This document shows, in pieces, positions 27,585 to 35,672 of a stretch of 64,000 nucleotides of DNA; positions within the stretch are counted from its first letter, which is position 1, and every line of letters begins with the position of its first letter. The translations under genes and the position numbers were made by a program. Origin of the DNA: DATJGR01 sp963735085 (lineage in GTDB: Bacteria; Pseudomonadota; Gammaproteobacteria; Pseudomonadales; Azotimanducaceae); assembly GCA_963735085.1 (NCBI GenBank), contig CAVTJP010000010.1:62001-126000 (forward strand), read 5' to 3'. The notes beneath the pieces were generated by a model. That model ran no database searches and had not been told where the DNA came from. It worked only from the letters and a program-made list of their open reading frames with translations.

Positions 27585-29090
27585 TTGGGGAACGCCGTCA
27601 ACCGCACACGATTCACGCCGGGTCCGTTCGGCGTTCGCACAGCAAATACGAACCGTCGCGACTTCATAGGAATGGCTCTGGCAGGCGCAGCGTTCGGTAT
27701 GTTGCCGGCGAAGTCGCGTTCTGCGGAGCCGGTCGCATCCGACGGTGAAGCGGACCCTGTCATCGACATCGCCATCATCGGTGCGGGTCTTGCGGGCCTG
27801 ACCGCGGCGCGCGACTTGTTGCGCGGCGGCTGCGAATCGTTCGTCGTGCTGGAAGCACGCGACCGGGTCGGTGGCCGAACCCTGAACCACGATCTCGGCA
27901 ACGGCCGTGTGTCCGAGGGTGGCGGACAGTGGATCGGTCCTGGCCAGACCGCCATCGCCGACCTGGCGCGGGAACTCGGTGTTGCGACGTTCCCCACTTA
28001 CTATCGAGGCAAGACGGTATTTCTCGCAGGTGATCGTCGGCTGGCCGTCGATCTCGACGGTACGCTGGGCGCCGATCCGGTGATTGCGGCAAAACTCAGC
28101 AAGCTGGCCCGAAATGTTCCGTCCGGTGCGCCGTGGACCGCACCGAACGCCAAAGAACTGGACAGGCTCGCGCTGGGCGACTGGCTTGCCAAACAAAACC
28201 TGACGCCCGATGCGCAGATCGCCTGGAATCTCAGTTCGATGCTCTCCGGTGGCGCGATGCCGGCCAAGATGGGGTTGCTGCAGTTTCTGTCGATGATCAA
28301 TTCGGCGAACAGCGACTACGAGCAGCTCGACTCGATCAAAGGTAGTGCGCAGGAGACCCGTTTCGTCGGTGGCTCGCAGGTGCTCAGCATCAAGATGGCA
28401 CACGCGTTGGGCCACCGAGTAAAGTTGTCAGCACCCGTGCGCAAAGTCAGCGGTTGGGATCAGTCGGTGGCCAGCATTCAAACCGATCGGGGTGTAGTGC
28501 GTGCGCGCCAGGTGATCGCCGCACTGACGCCGGCACTGTGCAATCAGATTGTGTTCGAGCCCGCGCTGCCGTCACGGCGCGCTGAGTTGCAGCGACGCTG
28601 GCCGGCGTATTCGCCGGCACGAAAAACCGTGCACGTCTATCCAACGCCGTTCTGGCGCGACGAGGATTTGAATGGTCAGATCATCCAGGCTGACGGTCCG
28701 GTGATGTGGGCGTACGACAATTCGCCGCCCGATGGCTCACTCGGGGTAATCAACGCGTTTGTCGTAAACGCCGCGCTGTCAGCCGATACAGCAGAAGCAA
28801 GTCAAATGCTGGCGCAAATATATGCTCGAGCGCTGGGCGAACCGGCACTGCGGCCGGTGCAGTATCACGAGTACGACTGGGCTCGCGCCGATCCGTGGAC
28901 ATTGAGTTGTGTCTCGGCGATGCCACCGGGGCTGTGGACCGAACTCGGTGACGCGCTGCATCCGCCAGCGGGACGGTTGATCTGGGCCGGTACCGAAACC
29001 GCGGACATTTGGGCCGGTTACATGGATGGTGCGGTGAGGTCGGGCCATCGGGCGGCATTGCAGGCACTCGATGCGTTACGTCAGGCATGA
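27585..29090 (+). CDS. Exported flavin amine oxidase/dehydrogenase (MAO family, Tat signal)
   Basis: The 501-residue FAD protein begins at TTG 27585; the only ATG option (27672) would remove the twin-arginine signal TNRRDFIGMALAGAAFG. The FAD-binding fold is clear: IAIIGAGLAGLTAARDL, EARDRVGGRT, and the C-terminal WAGTETADIWAGYMDGAVRSG typical of the monoamine oxidase group. The ribosome site is weak. Its stop overlaps the start of a diheme cytochrome c (ATGA), which suggests it passes electrons to that cytochrome instead of oxygen, as described for the nicotine enzyme NicA2 with CycN. The substrate is unknown. Confidence 0.88.
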   Translation: MGNAVNRTRFTPGPFGVRTANTNRRDFIGMALAGAAFGMLPAKSRSAEPVASDGEADPVIDIAIIGAGLAGLTAARDLLRGGCESFVVLEARDRVGGRTLNHDLGNGRVSEGGGQWIGPGQTAIADLARELGVATFPTYYRGKTVFLAGDRRLAVDLDGTLGADPVIAAKLSKLARNVPSGAPWTAPNAKELDRLALGDWLAKQNLTPDAQIAWNLSSMLSGGAMPAKMGLLQFLSMINSANSDYEQLDSIKGSAQETRFVGGSQVLSIKMAHALGHRVKLSAPVRKVSGWDQSVASIQTDRGVVRARQVIAALTPALCNQIVFEPALPSRRAELQRRWPAYSPARKTVHVYPTPFWRDEDLNGQIIQADGPVMWAYDNSPPDGSLGVINAFVVNAALSADTAEASQMLAQIYARALGEPALRPVQYHEYDWARADPWTLSCVSAMPPGLWTELGDALHPPAGRLIWAGTETADIWAGYMDGAVRSGHRAALQALDALRQA

Positions 29091-29782
29091 GCCGTCGTTT
29101 GGACAGCTATCGAACAGCGAGTCGTCAAAGCGGCGTCGGCCGAATCATTACGCTCGTGGGTGTGCTGCTGGTAATGGCGCTGATAGTGGTCGGCGTGCGT
29201 TTCGGGCCACCGCTTTACGATTCTTACCGGTTTGATCAGGCGATGCAGGAAACCGCGCGCGTAGATCAGACTAACGAGGGTACCTGGCCGCAACTGCCGC
29301 GCGTCTGCGTGCTTTGCCATGGCGATCGAGGCAGCTCACGCAATGCATATTATCCCAGTCTGGCCGGGCAGCCGGAGGCATACCTGGCGAGTCAGTTGCA
29401 CGCGTTTGCCAGCGGCGAACGGCGTAGCCCGCAGATGAACTCGCTGGCGCAGACACTATCCGATCGCGAGATTCACCAGTTGGCTGCTTATTTTGCCGCA
29501 CAACCTCTTATCAACGCAGTTGCGCATGGTACCGGTTCAACGCAGGCGTCGGCGACTGCGGCAGCGTGTCTCGCCTGTCATGACGCGCCGGCCACTGGCC
29601 CCGCCGCATATCCGCACCTGGCTGGACAGGGTCGGGGTTATCTCGTGGAGCAGCTCCGCGCGTTCAAGAGTGGGCGGCGTAAGGATTCGACCGATGCAAT
29701 GAACGGTCTGGCGGCCGCTCTGTCAGCGCATGACATCGACCAACTGGCGAACTATTTCGCCGCACAACGAAGCGGGGCTTGA
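29087..29782 (+). CDS. Membrane-anchored diheme cytochrome c
   Basis: The 231-residue protein has one N-terminal membrane anchor (IITLVGVLLVMALIVVGVRF) and two cytochrome c domains, with haem sites CVLCH (about residue 74) and CLACH (about 161). Each is followed by a YPSLAGQ or YPHLAGQ segment, as in cytochrome c4-type repeats. Candidate axial methionines are in SPQMNSLAQTL and TDAMNGLAAAL, again one per domain. It overlaps the amine oxidase by four bases and the downstream hydrolase by one, so all three are co-translated. It probably accepts electrons from the exported oxidase at the periplasmic membrane face. Confidence 0.93.
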   Translation: MSRRLDSYRTASRQSGVGRIITLVGVLLVMALIVVGVRFGPPLYDSYRFDQAMQETARVDQTNEGTWPQLPRVCVLCHGDRGSSRNAYYPSLAGQPEAYLASQLHAFASGERRSPQMNSLAQTLSDREIHQLAAYFAAQPLINAVAHGTGSTQASATAAACLACHDAPATGPAAYPHLAGQGRGYLVEQLRAFKSGRRKDSTDAMNGLAAALSAHDIDQLANYFAAQRSGA

Positions 29783-30801
29783 TGACACAGGATCGCCGGG
29801 CGTTTCTGAAGAGCACGGGTCTGCTGAGCGTCGGCAGTGCAATCGGTTTCGGATTAGCGGCGGCCGCTCGCGGCGCTGACGCGACGTCGGAGTCCACGTC
29901 GCAGCCCGATGCGCCGAAGCGTCAATCGACGCTGCCACCGGCACTGCCGCCCGGCAGCGTGCCGGGACGGCGCATGTTGATCAACGGGGTGAACTATCAC
30001 ATCGGCGAACAGGGCACTGGCGACAAGGTCGTGTTGATGCTGCACGGTATGCCGGATACGGCCGGACTCTGGCGTTATCAAATTCCGGCTCTAATCGCAG
30101 CAGGATATCGCGTGATCGCCCCGGACCTGCTCGGCTATGGTCTGACGGATAAGCCGGCGAACACAACGCGTTACGCGGCGGACAAGTTGATCGGCGATGT
30201 CGTCACGCTGATCGACAGTCTCGGCGTCAAGCAGATGGACATCGTTGGTCATGACTGGGGTGGCTTCATCAGCTGGGAGCTCGTGCTGGCGATGCCTGAG
30301 CGATTCCGTCGCCATGTGGTGATTGCCACGGGGCACCCCGATGCGATGTTAGGGCAGCAAACGCCAGCCTCTGTTAAACAAAGCTGGTACATGTATCTGA
30401 ATACTCAGCAAGCGTCGACGGCGTTGTATGCAGCCGATGATGGCGCGTTCCTCAAGCGGGTGATCATGCCGACGCACCCGCAACTGTCTGAAGTATGGTC
30501 GCGGTTGCAGGACCCGGACGCGATGAACGGCATGCTCAACTGGGATCGCGCCAACACAATGGCTGCGCTGTACCTGGCCGCCTCAACGGGTGAGCTGCAC
30601 AAGCGTCCGTGTGCGGTGCCGACGCTCGGCATGTGGGGCAGCAACGATCAATATCTGTGGCAGTCGCAGATGACGGCCAGCGCGGGCTTGATGACCGCAG
30701 CGTGGCGCTACGCGCGCATCGAGGGCGCATCGCACTGGGCGATGCTCGATCGACCGCAGCCGGTCAATGAGGCGCTGCTGGGTTGGCTGACCGCGGTGTG
30801 A
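29782..30801 (+). CDS. Exported alpha/beta hydrolase (epoxide hydrolase / dehalogenase-like)
   Basis: The 339-residue protein starts with a twin-arginine signal (DRRAFLKSTGLLSVGSAIGFG). Hydrolase motifs are the oxyanion HGMPD, DLLGYGLTDKP, the nucleophile elbow GHDWGG with catalytic Asp, and the C-terminal His in GASHWAML. An Asp nucleophile means epoxide hydrolase or haloalkane dehalogenase chemistry rather than Ser esterase. The pathway partner is the amine oxidase-cytochrome pair upstream. Its last 38 bases overlap the convergent TetR gene. Confidence 0.88.
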   Translation: MTQDRRAFLKSTGLLSVGSAIGFGLAAAARGADATSESTSQPDAPKRQSTLPPALPPGSVPGRRMLINGVNYHIGEQGTGDKVVLMLHGMPDTAGLWRYQIPALIAAGYRVIAPDLLGYGLTDKPANTTRYAADKLIGDVVTLIDSLGVKQMDIVGHDWGGFISWELVLAMPERFRRHVVIATGHPDAMLGQQTPASVKQSWYMYLNTQQASTALYAADDGAFLKRVIMPTHPQLSEVWSRLQDPDAMNGMLNWDRANTMAALYLAASTGELHKRPCAVPTLGMWGSNDQYLWQSQMTASAGLMTAAWRYARIEGASHWAMLDRPQPVNEALLGWLTAV

Positions 30802-31471
30802 GGGGCCCCAGAATGACGCTGTCCAACTGTCGACGACTCATATCCACATACGTTTCCAGCATCTGTGGTCGGCGCGATGCCGGTTGATGCAGTACCAGAT
30901 CGTAGAACGGTGCTACGAGTGAAACGATCATCAGCACGGTTTGGTGCGCGTCCGTTGCTTTGAATCCAGGGTCGAGTTTGCGCAATCGCCGCATGAAGTT
31001 CGCCGCATGCTTCAACGTGTCCCGTCGATCCAACTCGCGCAACGTGGGCAGATAGCGCGTAGCGACCCAGATACCGCGGACACTGGGTACATTCTGATAT
31101 TGCTCGAATCCTTCGGCCAGGCTGCCCAGCAGCGCATCGATCAATTCGGCGGGCGTGTTGGCGAGTTCCAGACGCTGCTGCACGGCTTCGCGAAAGCTCA
31201 GCAGGCTCTGCTCTACCAGATGCACCAGGATCTCTTCCACGCTGCCGAAATATTGGTAGATCGATGTTGCAGTGATGCCCGCGCGCTCGGCGATCGCCAA
31301 CATCGTCAGACTGTTGTAGTCGCCTTCTGTCAGCAATGCTTCCGTGGCCGCCAGAATCGATTCGACGCGTGCCAGCGCTCGCTGCTGCAACGGTCTTCGT
31401 GCGTTGCGGAATGGTCCGGATTGCTTTGAACGCTTGGCTCGATTCGCCGGCATTGCAGCACTCGCTTGCAT
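30764..31471 (-). CDS. TetR-family regulator (divergent to TauD gene)
   Basis: I start at ATG 31471 (235 residues); a second ATG at 31453 is possible, and the much longer open frame upstream is not TetR-like. The helix-turn-helix lies in ALLTEGDYNSLTMLAIAERA followed by GITATSIYQYFGSVEEIL. It is divergent from the TauD dioxygenase with 104 bases between them, so it probably controls that gene. The 3' end overlaps the end of the alpha/beta hydrolase gene by 38 bases on the opposite strand. Confidence 0.88.
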   Translation of the reverse strand: MQASAAMPANRAKRSKQSGPFRNARRPLQQRALARVESILAATEALLTEGDYNSLTMLAIAERAGITATSIYQYFGSVEEILVHLVEQSLLSFREAVQQRLELANTPAELIDALLGSLAEGFEQYQNVPSVRGIWVATRYLPTLRELDRRDTLKHAANFMRRLRKLDPGFKATDAHQTVLMIVSLVAPFYDLVLHQPASRRPQMLETYVDMSRRQLDSVILGPLTPRSANPAAPH

Positions 31472-31575
31472 GACGCTGTTGGATGCGATATCAGAGCATG
31501 TCACGTTAGCAGCAACCTGTTTAGGTGCGGTGAATGGAATTGAAGACTCGAATTCGATGATCAGGAAAAACTGAT

Positions 31576-32712
31576 ATGCATGCGGGCACCGTGGACAGGG
31601 GCAATACCGAATCGATCGATGCGTACAACCGCGCGGCAGTTCGAACCGCGGAGACGTTGCAGCAATTGCGCGCCGAACGCCGCGCGACGCCCGGCGCGCG
31701 TTCATTGGATCAATTGTTTCCACCGCACAACCGAATTCCGTTGGGTGTGGCGCTGGAATACCAGCGTATGGGTAACCGCCCCGTTTCCGCTGCGCTGCAG
31801 GCGCGCGCGGACGCATTCGGGTTCGAACTCGAACATCTCGGCATCACGCTCGGTACCGTCATCCACAACGTCGATCTCAAAGCAGCGCTGGCGTCGGACG
31901 TGGTTCAGTTCATTCGCGACACGTTGCTCGAACGCAAGGTGATCTTCTTCCGCGACCAGCACCTCGCTGAGGATCAGCAGGTCGAGTTCGCGAAATGCTT
32001 CGGTGGCCTGGACGCCTTTCCGTTCGGCAAGCCCGGCGAGAACCCCTATATTCTGGAAATCCTCCACGACGAGAACAGCCCGGGAATCGAAAACGGCTTC
32101 CATACCGACGTGACGTGGATGGAGCAACCATCGCTCGGTTCGATCGCGCAGACTGTCGTGGTACCGCCGATTGGCGGCGACACGCTGTTTTCCGATAGCC
32201 ACGCGTGCTATCTCGGGCTTGCCGAGGAACTCCAGCAGCGCATCGAGCATCTTCACGGCATCCATGACTATCGCGTGTTCATGCAGCGCGGCGGTTCGCG
32301 TATTCCCGACGATGTTTTCGAAGAGATCAAACGAGACATTCCATTCGGCGTCAGTCATCCGCTGCTGCGCACGCACCCTGAGACCGGCAAGACGGCGCTG
32401 TACATCCATGGCGGGTTCCTGCGTCACGACTCGCTCTACGACGCGCGCACCGGGGAACGGCTCGAACCGCTGGAATCGCAACAGATCGTCGCCCAGCTGC
32501 TGCGTCAGCACGACCGACCCGAATACACGTGCCGCTTCAAATGGGAACCCGGTTCGATGGCCTTCTGGGACAACCGCGCGGTGCAGCACTATGCGGCAAG
32601 CGACTACTTTCCCCATCGCCGCGTGCTGCGCCGTGTCACCGTCAGGGGTGATACGCCCTACTACGATCCGGCGAAAGCGGCTGCGACGGCGCCGACCAAA
32701 GCGTTCGCGTAA
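31576..32712 (+). CDS. TauD/TfdA-family Fe(II)/2-oxoglutarate dioxygenase
   Basis: The 378-residue protein has an extra N-terminal segment of about 75 residues. The core then begins FGFELEHLGITLGTVIHNVDL, followed by LLERKVIFFRDQHL. The iron ligands are visible as FHTDVTW (His176, Asp178) and AVQHYAASDY (His338); an Arg for 2-oxoglutarate follows about 11 residues later. The family hydroxylates or cleaves sulfonates, aryloxy acids and other small acids; the substrate is unknown. AGGA lies upstream of the ATG. A divergent TetR is the likely regulator, and a globin-like gene follows 54 bases downstream. Confidence 0.93.
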   Translation: MHAGTVDRGNTESIDAYNRAAVRTAETLQQLRAERRATPGARSLDQLFPPHNRIPLGVALEYQRMGNRPVSAALQARADAFGFELEHLGITLGTVIHNVDLKAALASDVVQFIRDTLLERKVIFFRDQHLAEDQQVEFAKCFGGLDAFPFGKPGENPYILEILHDENSPGIENGFHTDVTWMEQPSLGSIAQTVVVPPIGGDTLFSDSHACYLGLAEELQQRIEHLHGIHDYRVFMQRGGSRIPDDVFEEIKRDIPFGVSHPLLRTHPETGKTALYIHGGFLRHDSLYDARTGERLEPLESQQIVAQLLRQHDRPEYTCRFKWEPGSMAFWDNRAVQHYAASDYFPHRRVLRRVTVRGDTPYYDPAKAAATAPTKAFA

Positions 32713-32766
32713 CTGCTCGGTGGCGAATTGAACCCATGACGCGCAAACGCAGAATGAGAGTCAAAC

Positions 32767-33156
32767 ATGTCCGGTGATGCAATCGAGCAATCGTTTGAAT
32801 TGGCAGGCGAGCGTGCCGGCGATATCACCGAGCAAGTCTATGCCGCCTACTTTGCGCGCTGTCCCGAGTCCCGCGAACTGATGGCGTTGGTCGACCCGTA
32901 CATGCGCGGGCGGATGCTCGAAAGCGTATTGCTGCTGTTGATGGGCGAGTCGGTCGCAGAGCAGCGCGATTACATCCACTACGAAACAAAAAGTCATCTG
33001 AGTTACGGCGTGAAACCGCATATGTATGACAACCTGCTCAATGCAGTGCGGGATGCCGTCCGCGAAGCGTTGGGTGCTGATTGGACTGCGGAGATGGACG
33101 CTGCCTGGGCAACGCGCATCGAAGACGTTCTGCGGGAGATCGACGTCGTCTCGTAA
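32767..33156 (+). CDS. Globin-like protein
   Basis: The 129-residue protein has a globin pattern: a first helix with QVYAAYFARCPESRELM, then KSHLSYGVKPHMYDNLLNAV in which His77 is in the position of the proximal haem ligand, then ALGADWTAEMDAAWATRIEDVL. It is short for a full globin, lacking part of the early helices. It lies between the TauD dioxygenase and a GST, so it could supply or sense oxygen, or detoxify NO. The assignment is by motif only. Confidence 0.65.
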   Translation: MSGDAIEQSFELAGERAGDITEQVYAAYFARCPESRELMALVDPYMRGRMLESVLLLLMGESVAEQRDYIHYETKSHLSYGVKPHMYDNLLNAVRDAVREALGADWTAEMDAAWATRIEDVLREIDVVS

Positions 33157-33228
33157 GCGCTGCAGTTACTCGGCCACGGTTCTCTGCTAACGTCGACGCC
33201 CCTCCGTCTCATTCAAGGGCGACCCGAC

Positions 33229-33873
33229 ATGACAATCACAGTACACGGCCATCCGCTGTCTCCGTTCGTGCGCAAAGTGCTCCTCGCATTGGATGCCAAA
33301 GGGATTGAATACCAGAACCTGCCGGTCTTCCCCGGCGATTCGAGTCCTGCGTTCCGCGCGATCAGCCCGCTCGGCAAAATACCGGTGCTGCAGCACGACG
33401 ACTTCACGACGCCGGACTCCAGCGTGATCTGCCGCTATCTCGAGCGCGTATTTCCGGAGAAGCCGATTTATCCGGCCGACCCGAAGCTCGAGGCGCGCGC
33501 ATTGTGGGTGGAGGAATACGCTGACACCAAAGCCATAGAGAACTGCGCGGGGCTGTTCCAGCAGCGATTTCTGTTTCCGAAAATGATGGGCAAGCCGACC
33601 GACGAAGCCATCGTCACCGATATTCTGAACAACGGTATGCCGCCGGTGCTCGACTACCTGGAGTCGATCGCGCCGGACAGTGGCTACTTCGTTGGCGACG
33701 CGCTATCGATTGCCGACATCTCCGTGGTGACTTGTTTCCTGCAGGCGCAATACGCCGACTTTGCAGTCGACGCCGGCAAACATCCGAAACTCGCGCATTA
33801 TCTCGCGGCTGCGTTCACATCGCCGATCGTCACCGCGCGTATGGCGAAGGAGAAAGCGGCGCTGGCGCAGTGA
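33229..33873 (+). CDS. Glutathione S-transferase family protein
   Basis: The 214-residue protein has an N-terminal thioredoxin-like half (VHGHPLSPFVRKVLLAL, PLGKIPVLQHDD, DSSVICRYLE) and an all-helical second half with the N-capping motif GDALSIADISVV. The Ser in LSPF is a plausible activating residue. It lies 72 bases after the globin-like gene on the same strand. Confidence 0.93.
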   Translation: MTITVHGHPLSPFVRKVLLALDAKGIEYQNLPVFPGDSSPAFRAISPLGKIPVLQHDDFTTPDSSVICRYLERVFPEKPIYPADPKLEARALWVEEYADTKAIENCAGLFQQRFLFPKMMGKPTDEAIVTDILNNGMPPVLDYLESIAPDSGYFVGDALSIADISVVTCFLQAQYADFAVDAGKHPKLAHYLAAAFTSPIVTARMAKEKAALAQ

Positions 33874-33941
33874 CGGCGGTCTGAGCGCGGCGCGTTTGAT
33901 CTATTGGCCGTGCACTCGCCACTTGATTGTGACGAGCCAGC

Positions 33942-33972
33942 TTGAGATGGTAAGACCTCACAAGGTATTACC
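33942..33972 (+). promoter_or_regulatory. VapBC promoter with two related operator half-sites
   Basis: TTGAGA (33942-33947) and TATTAC (33966-33971) fit a promoter with an 18-base spacer. Two similar 9-mers, GGTAAGACC (33949-33957) and GGTATTACC (33964-33972), begin 15 bases apart and overlap the spacer and the -10. This layout suits autorepression by the AbrB-type antitoxin encoded at 33984. Confidence 0.42.
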
Positions 33973-33983
33973 GAAGGATCGAC

Positions 33984-34220
33984 ATGCGCGTAACGTCGAA
34001 GGGGCAGGTGACGATACCGATCGAAATTCGCGAACGACTTGGGCTACTGCCAAACAGTGAGGTGGAGTTCGAGGTCGAGGGGACGGCGGTGCGTATTCGC
34101 AAAGCGCGTGGCCGCCGCGCCAAGCAGCGCGGTCGCGGAATCGTTGCGCGCTTGAAGGGGAAAGCTACAGCGGGAATGACGACGGAAGAGATTCTGGCGC
34201 TGACACGCTCCGAACACTGA
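33984..34220 (+). CDS. vapB: AbrB/MazE-type antitoxin (VapB)
   Basis: This 78-residue protein opens with the swapped-hairpin DNA-binding motif MRVTSKGQVTIPIEIRERLG. A basic linker (KARGRRAKQRGRG) follows, then a tail that should bind the toxin (MTTEEILALTRSEH). AAGGA lies upstream of the ATG. Its stop and the toxin start share one base (TGATG), the usual coupling of antitoxin and toxin. It probably represses its own promoter. Confidence 0.92.
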   Translation: MRVTSKGQVTIPIEIRERLGLLPNSEVEFEVEGTAVRIRKARGRRAKQRGRGIVARLKGKATAGMTTEEILALTRSEH

Positions 34221-34621
34221 TGGCGATCCTCGTCGACAGCAATGTGCTGCTCGACGTGCTCACCGACGATCCCACGTGGTCGGCATGGTCGAGCGAGGCC
34301 CTGGCGCGGCAAGCGGATCGAGACGTGCTTGCGATCAACCCGATCATCTATGCGGAGATATCGGTAGGATTTCTGCGCATCGAAGAACTCGATGAGGCGC
34401 TCGGCAACTCGACCTTCCACCGCTTGGCGCTGCCGTGGGAAGCTGCGTTCCTTGCTGGAAAGTGTTTTGTCGCCTATCGAAGACGAGGTGGTGTTCGAGC
34501 GTCGCCGTTGCCTGATTTCTACATCGGGGCGCACGCCAGCGTGGCGGGGATGACACTGCTCACGCGGGACGGCGCCCGTTATCGCACGTACTTTCCGACG
34601 CTTCGGGTGATCTCGCCCTAG
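34220..34621 (+). CDS. vapC: PIN-domain toxin (VapC)
   Basis: The 133-residue PIN-domain ribonuclease has acidic residues in the expected places: Asp7 in ILVDSNVLLDVL, Glu in YAEISVGF, Asp in LPDFYIGAHA and Asp in LLTRDGARY. VapC toxins cut tRNA or rRNA when free of antitoxin. It looks complete and functional, with no frameshift. Confidence 0.93.
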   Translation: MAILVDSNVLLDVLTDDPTWSAWSSEALARQADRDVLAINPIIYAEISVGFLRIEELDEALGNSTFHRLALPWEAAFLAGKCFVAYRRRGGVRASPLPDFYIGAHASVAGMTLLTRDGARYRTYFPTLRVISP

Positions 34622-34751
34622 CCTGAAGTCAGACCGATCGTCCACTGCTTCATTGGCCTTTGAGTCCACCACGAAAGGCCATCGCTTGCTCACCCACTCG
34701 GACAGCATCCAGCACGGGAATCACGGGACGACGCTCGGACCAGGTGACCTT

Positions 34752-35540
34752 TCACATCGTGATTGCAATGCCTGGCCCAAGCAAGAGCACGGCCGCCAGC
34801 CCTGCAAGAGCGGCGGCAGTTGTCCAAGCAACCGATAACGCCAGCACGGGTGCCGGTTCGCCGAAAGGCTGCCACCGCGCTGCGCGTGCCGGTACAAAGA
34901 GCAGCCCTATCGGCAGTGCGAGAGATTGCGGTAGCGCTCGGCGCAGGACCGCGACTGCATTGTGGTCGAGCGCTGCTATCGCACAGGCGATCGCGCCTGC
35001 CGTGAGCCATACAATGAGTACGATGCGCCGTGCGCGTGCACGAGGATGCGCATAGGGTGCCAGTTTGGCGGCGACAACCCGTATGGCCAGCAGATACACG
35101 AATGCGCCGATTGCAATCATGCCGACTCTCACTGGCCACCCGATGTGAAATGGCCGCATCGCCCATGCCCAGTCGTCGGTTCTCGTGGCAACGTTGAACA
35201 TGAGCTGTCCGGCAAACCAGAGGAGATTGAATCCGGCCGCCAGGGTCCAGAACATTTTCGCTGGTGACGGACGCGCGCGGGTCGCGAAGCGGGCGGCAAG
35301 TAAGGCGAGGAGACCGACTACGAGGTTGGCCATTGGCCCCGCAATGGCGAACGCCGTGCCGGGTGTCGAACAAACGACGAGAACCGAAGACAGAGAAATG
35401 ACGCGGCCACCCCGCGCCAGGCATGCGCCGGCATGACCCAAGGCATGGTGAGCAATGTCAGCCGAGATATATGCCAGCAGGCCAATGGCCGCAATCGTCA
35501 CGATGTGGTCCGTGCGCTTGGCATCCATACTGGTAGGCAT
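34752..35540 (-). CDS. Multi-pass membrane protein, M50-like but lacking catalytic Glu
   Basis: About 262 residues from ATG 35540; TTG 35573 and ATG 35528 are alternatives. There are about six membrane segments. The motif AHHALGHAGAC sits where M50 site-2 metalloproteases carry HExxH, but here it reads HALGH, without the catalytic glutamate. The following AGPMANLVVGLLAL resembles the M50 NPxG region. It may be an inactive relative or a distinct family. It lies alone, after VapC on the other strand. Confidence 0.7.
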   Translation of the reverse strand: MPTSMDAKRTDHIVTIAAIGLLAYISADIAHHALGHAGACLARGGRVISLSSVLVVCSTPGTAFAIAGPMANLVVGLLALLAARFATRARPSPAKMFWTLAAGFNLLWFAGQLMFNVATRTDDWAWAMRPFHIGWPVRVGMIAIGAFVYLLAIRVVAAKLAPYAHPRARARRIVLIVWLTAGAIACAIAALDHNAVAVLRRALPQSLALPIGLLFVPARAARWQPFGEPAPVLALSVAWTTAAALAGLAAVLLLGPGIAITM

Positions 35541-35672
35541 GATTCTTGGTCTAGCCTCTCGCAATGTGTCCAATCCGTGCGTGTCTCCACCGCGCCATAA
35601 ACATATCGTTGGGATTTTTATACGGCCTCAACGTGCCGCGTAAGCGGAGTTTTTCAGCAACCTGTTGGGTCT

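Noticed and set aside
31548..31557. TCGAATTCGA palindrome before the TauD gene as a TetR operator
   Set aside because: Ten bases of perfect dyad are too common by chance and it is very close to the start codon; not strong enough to list.
31472..31816. Longer N-terminus for the second TetR
   Set aside because: The extra 115 residues lack TetR features and overlap the start of the TauD gene.
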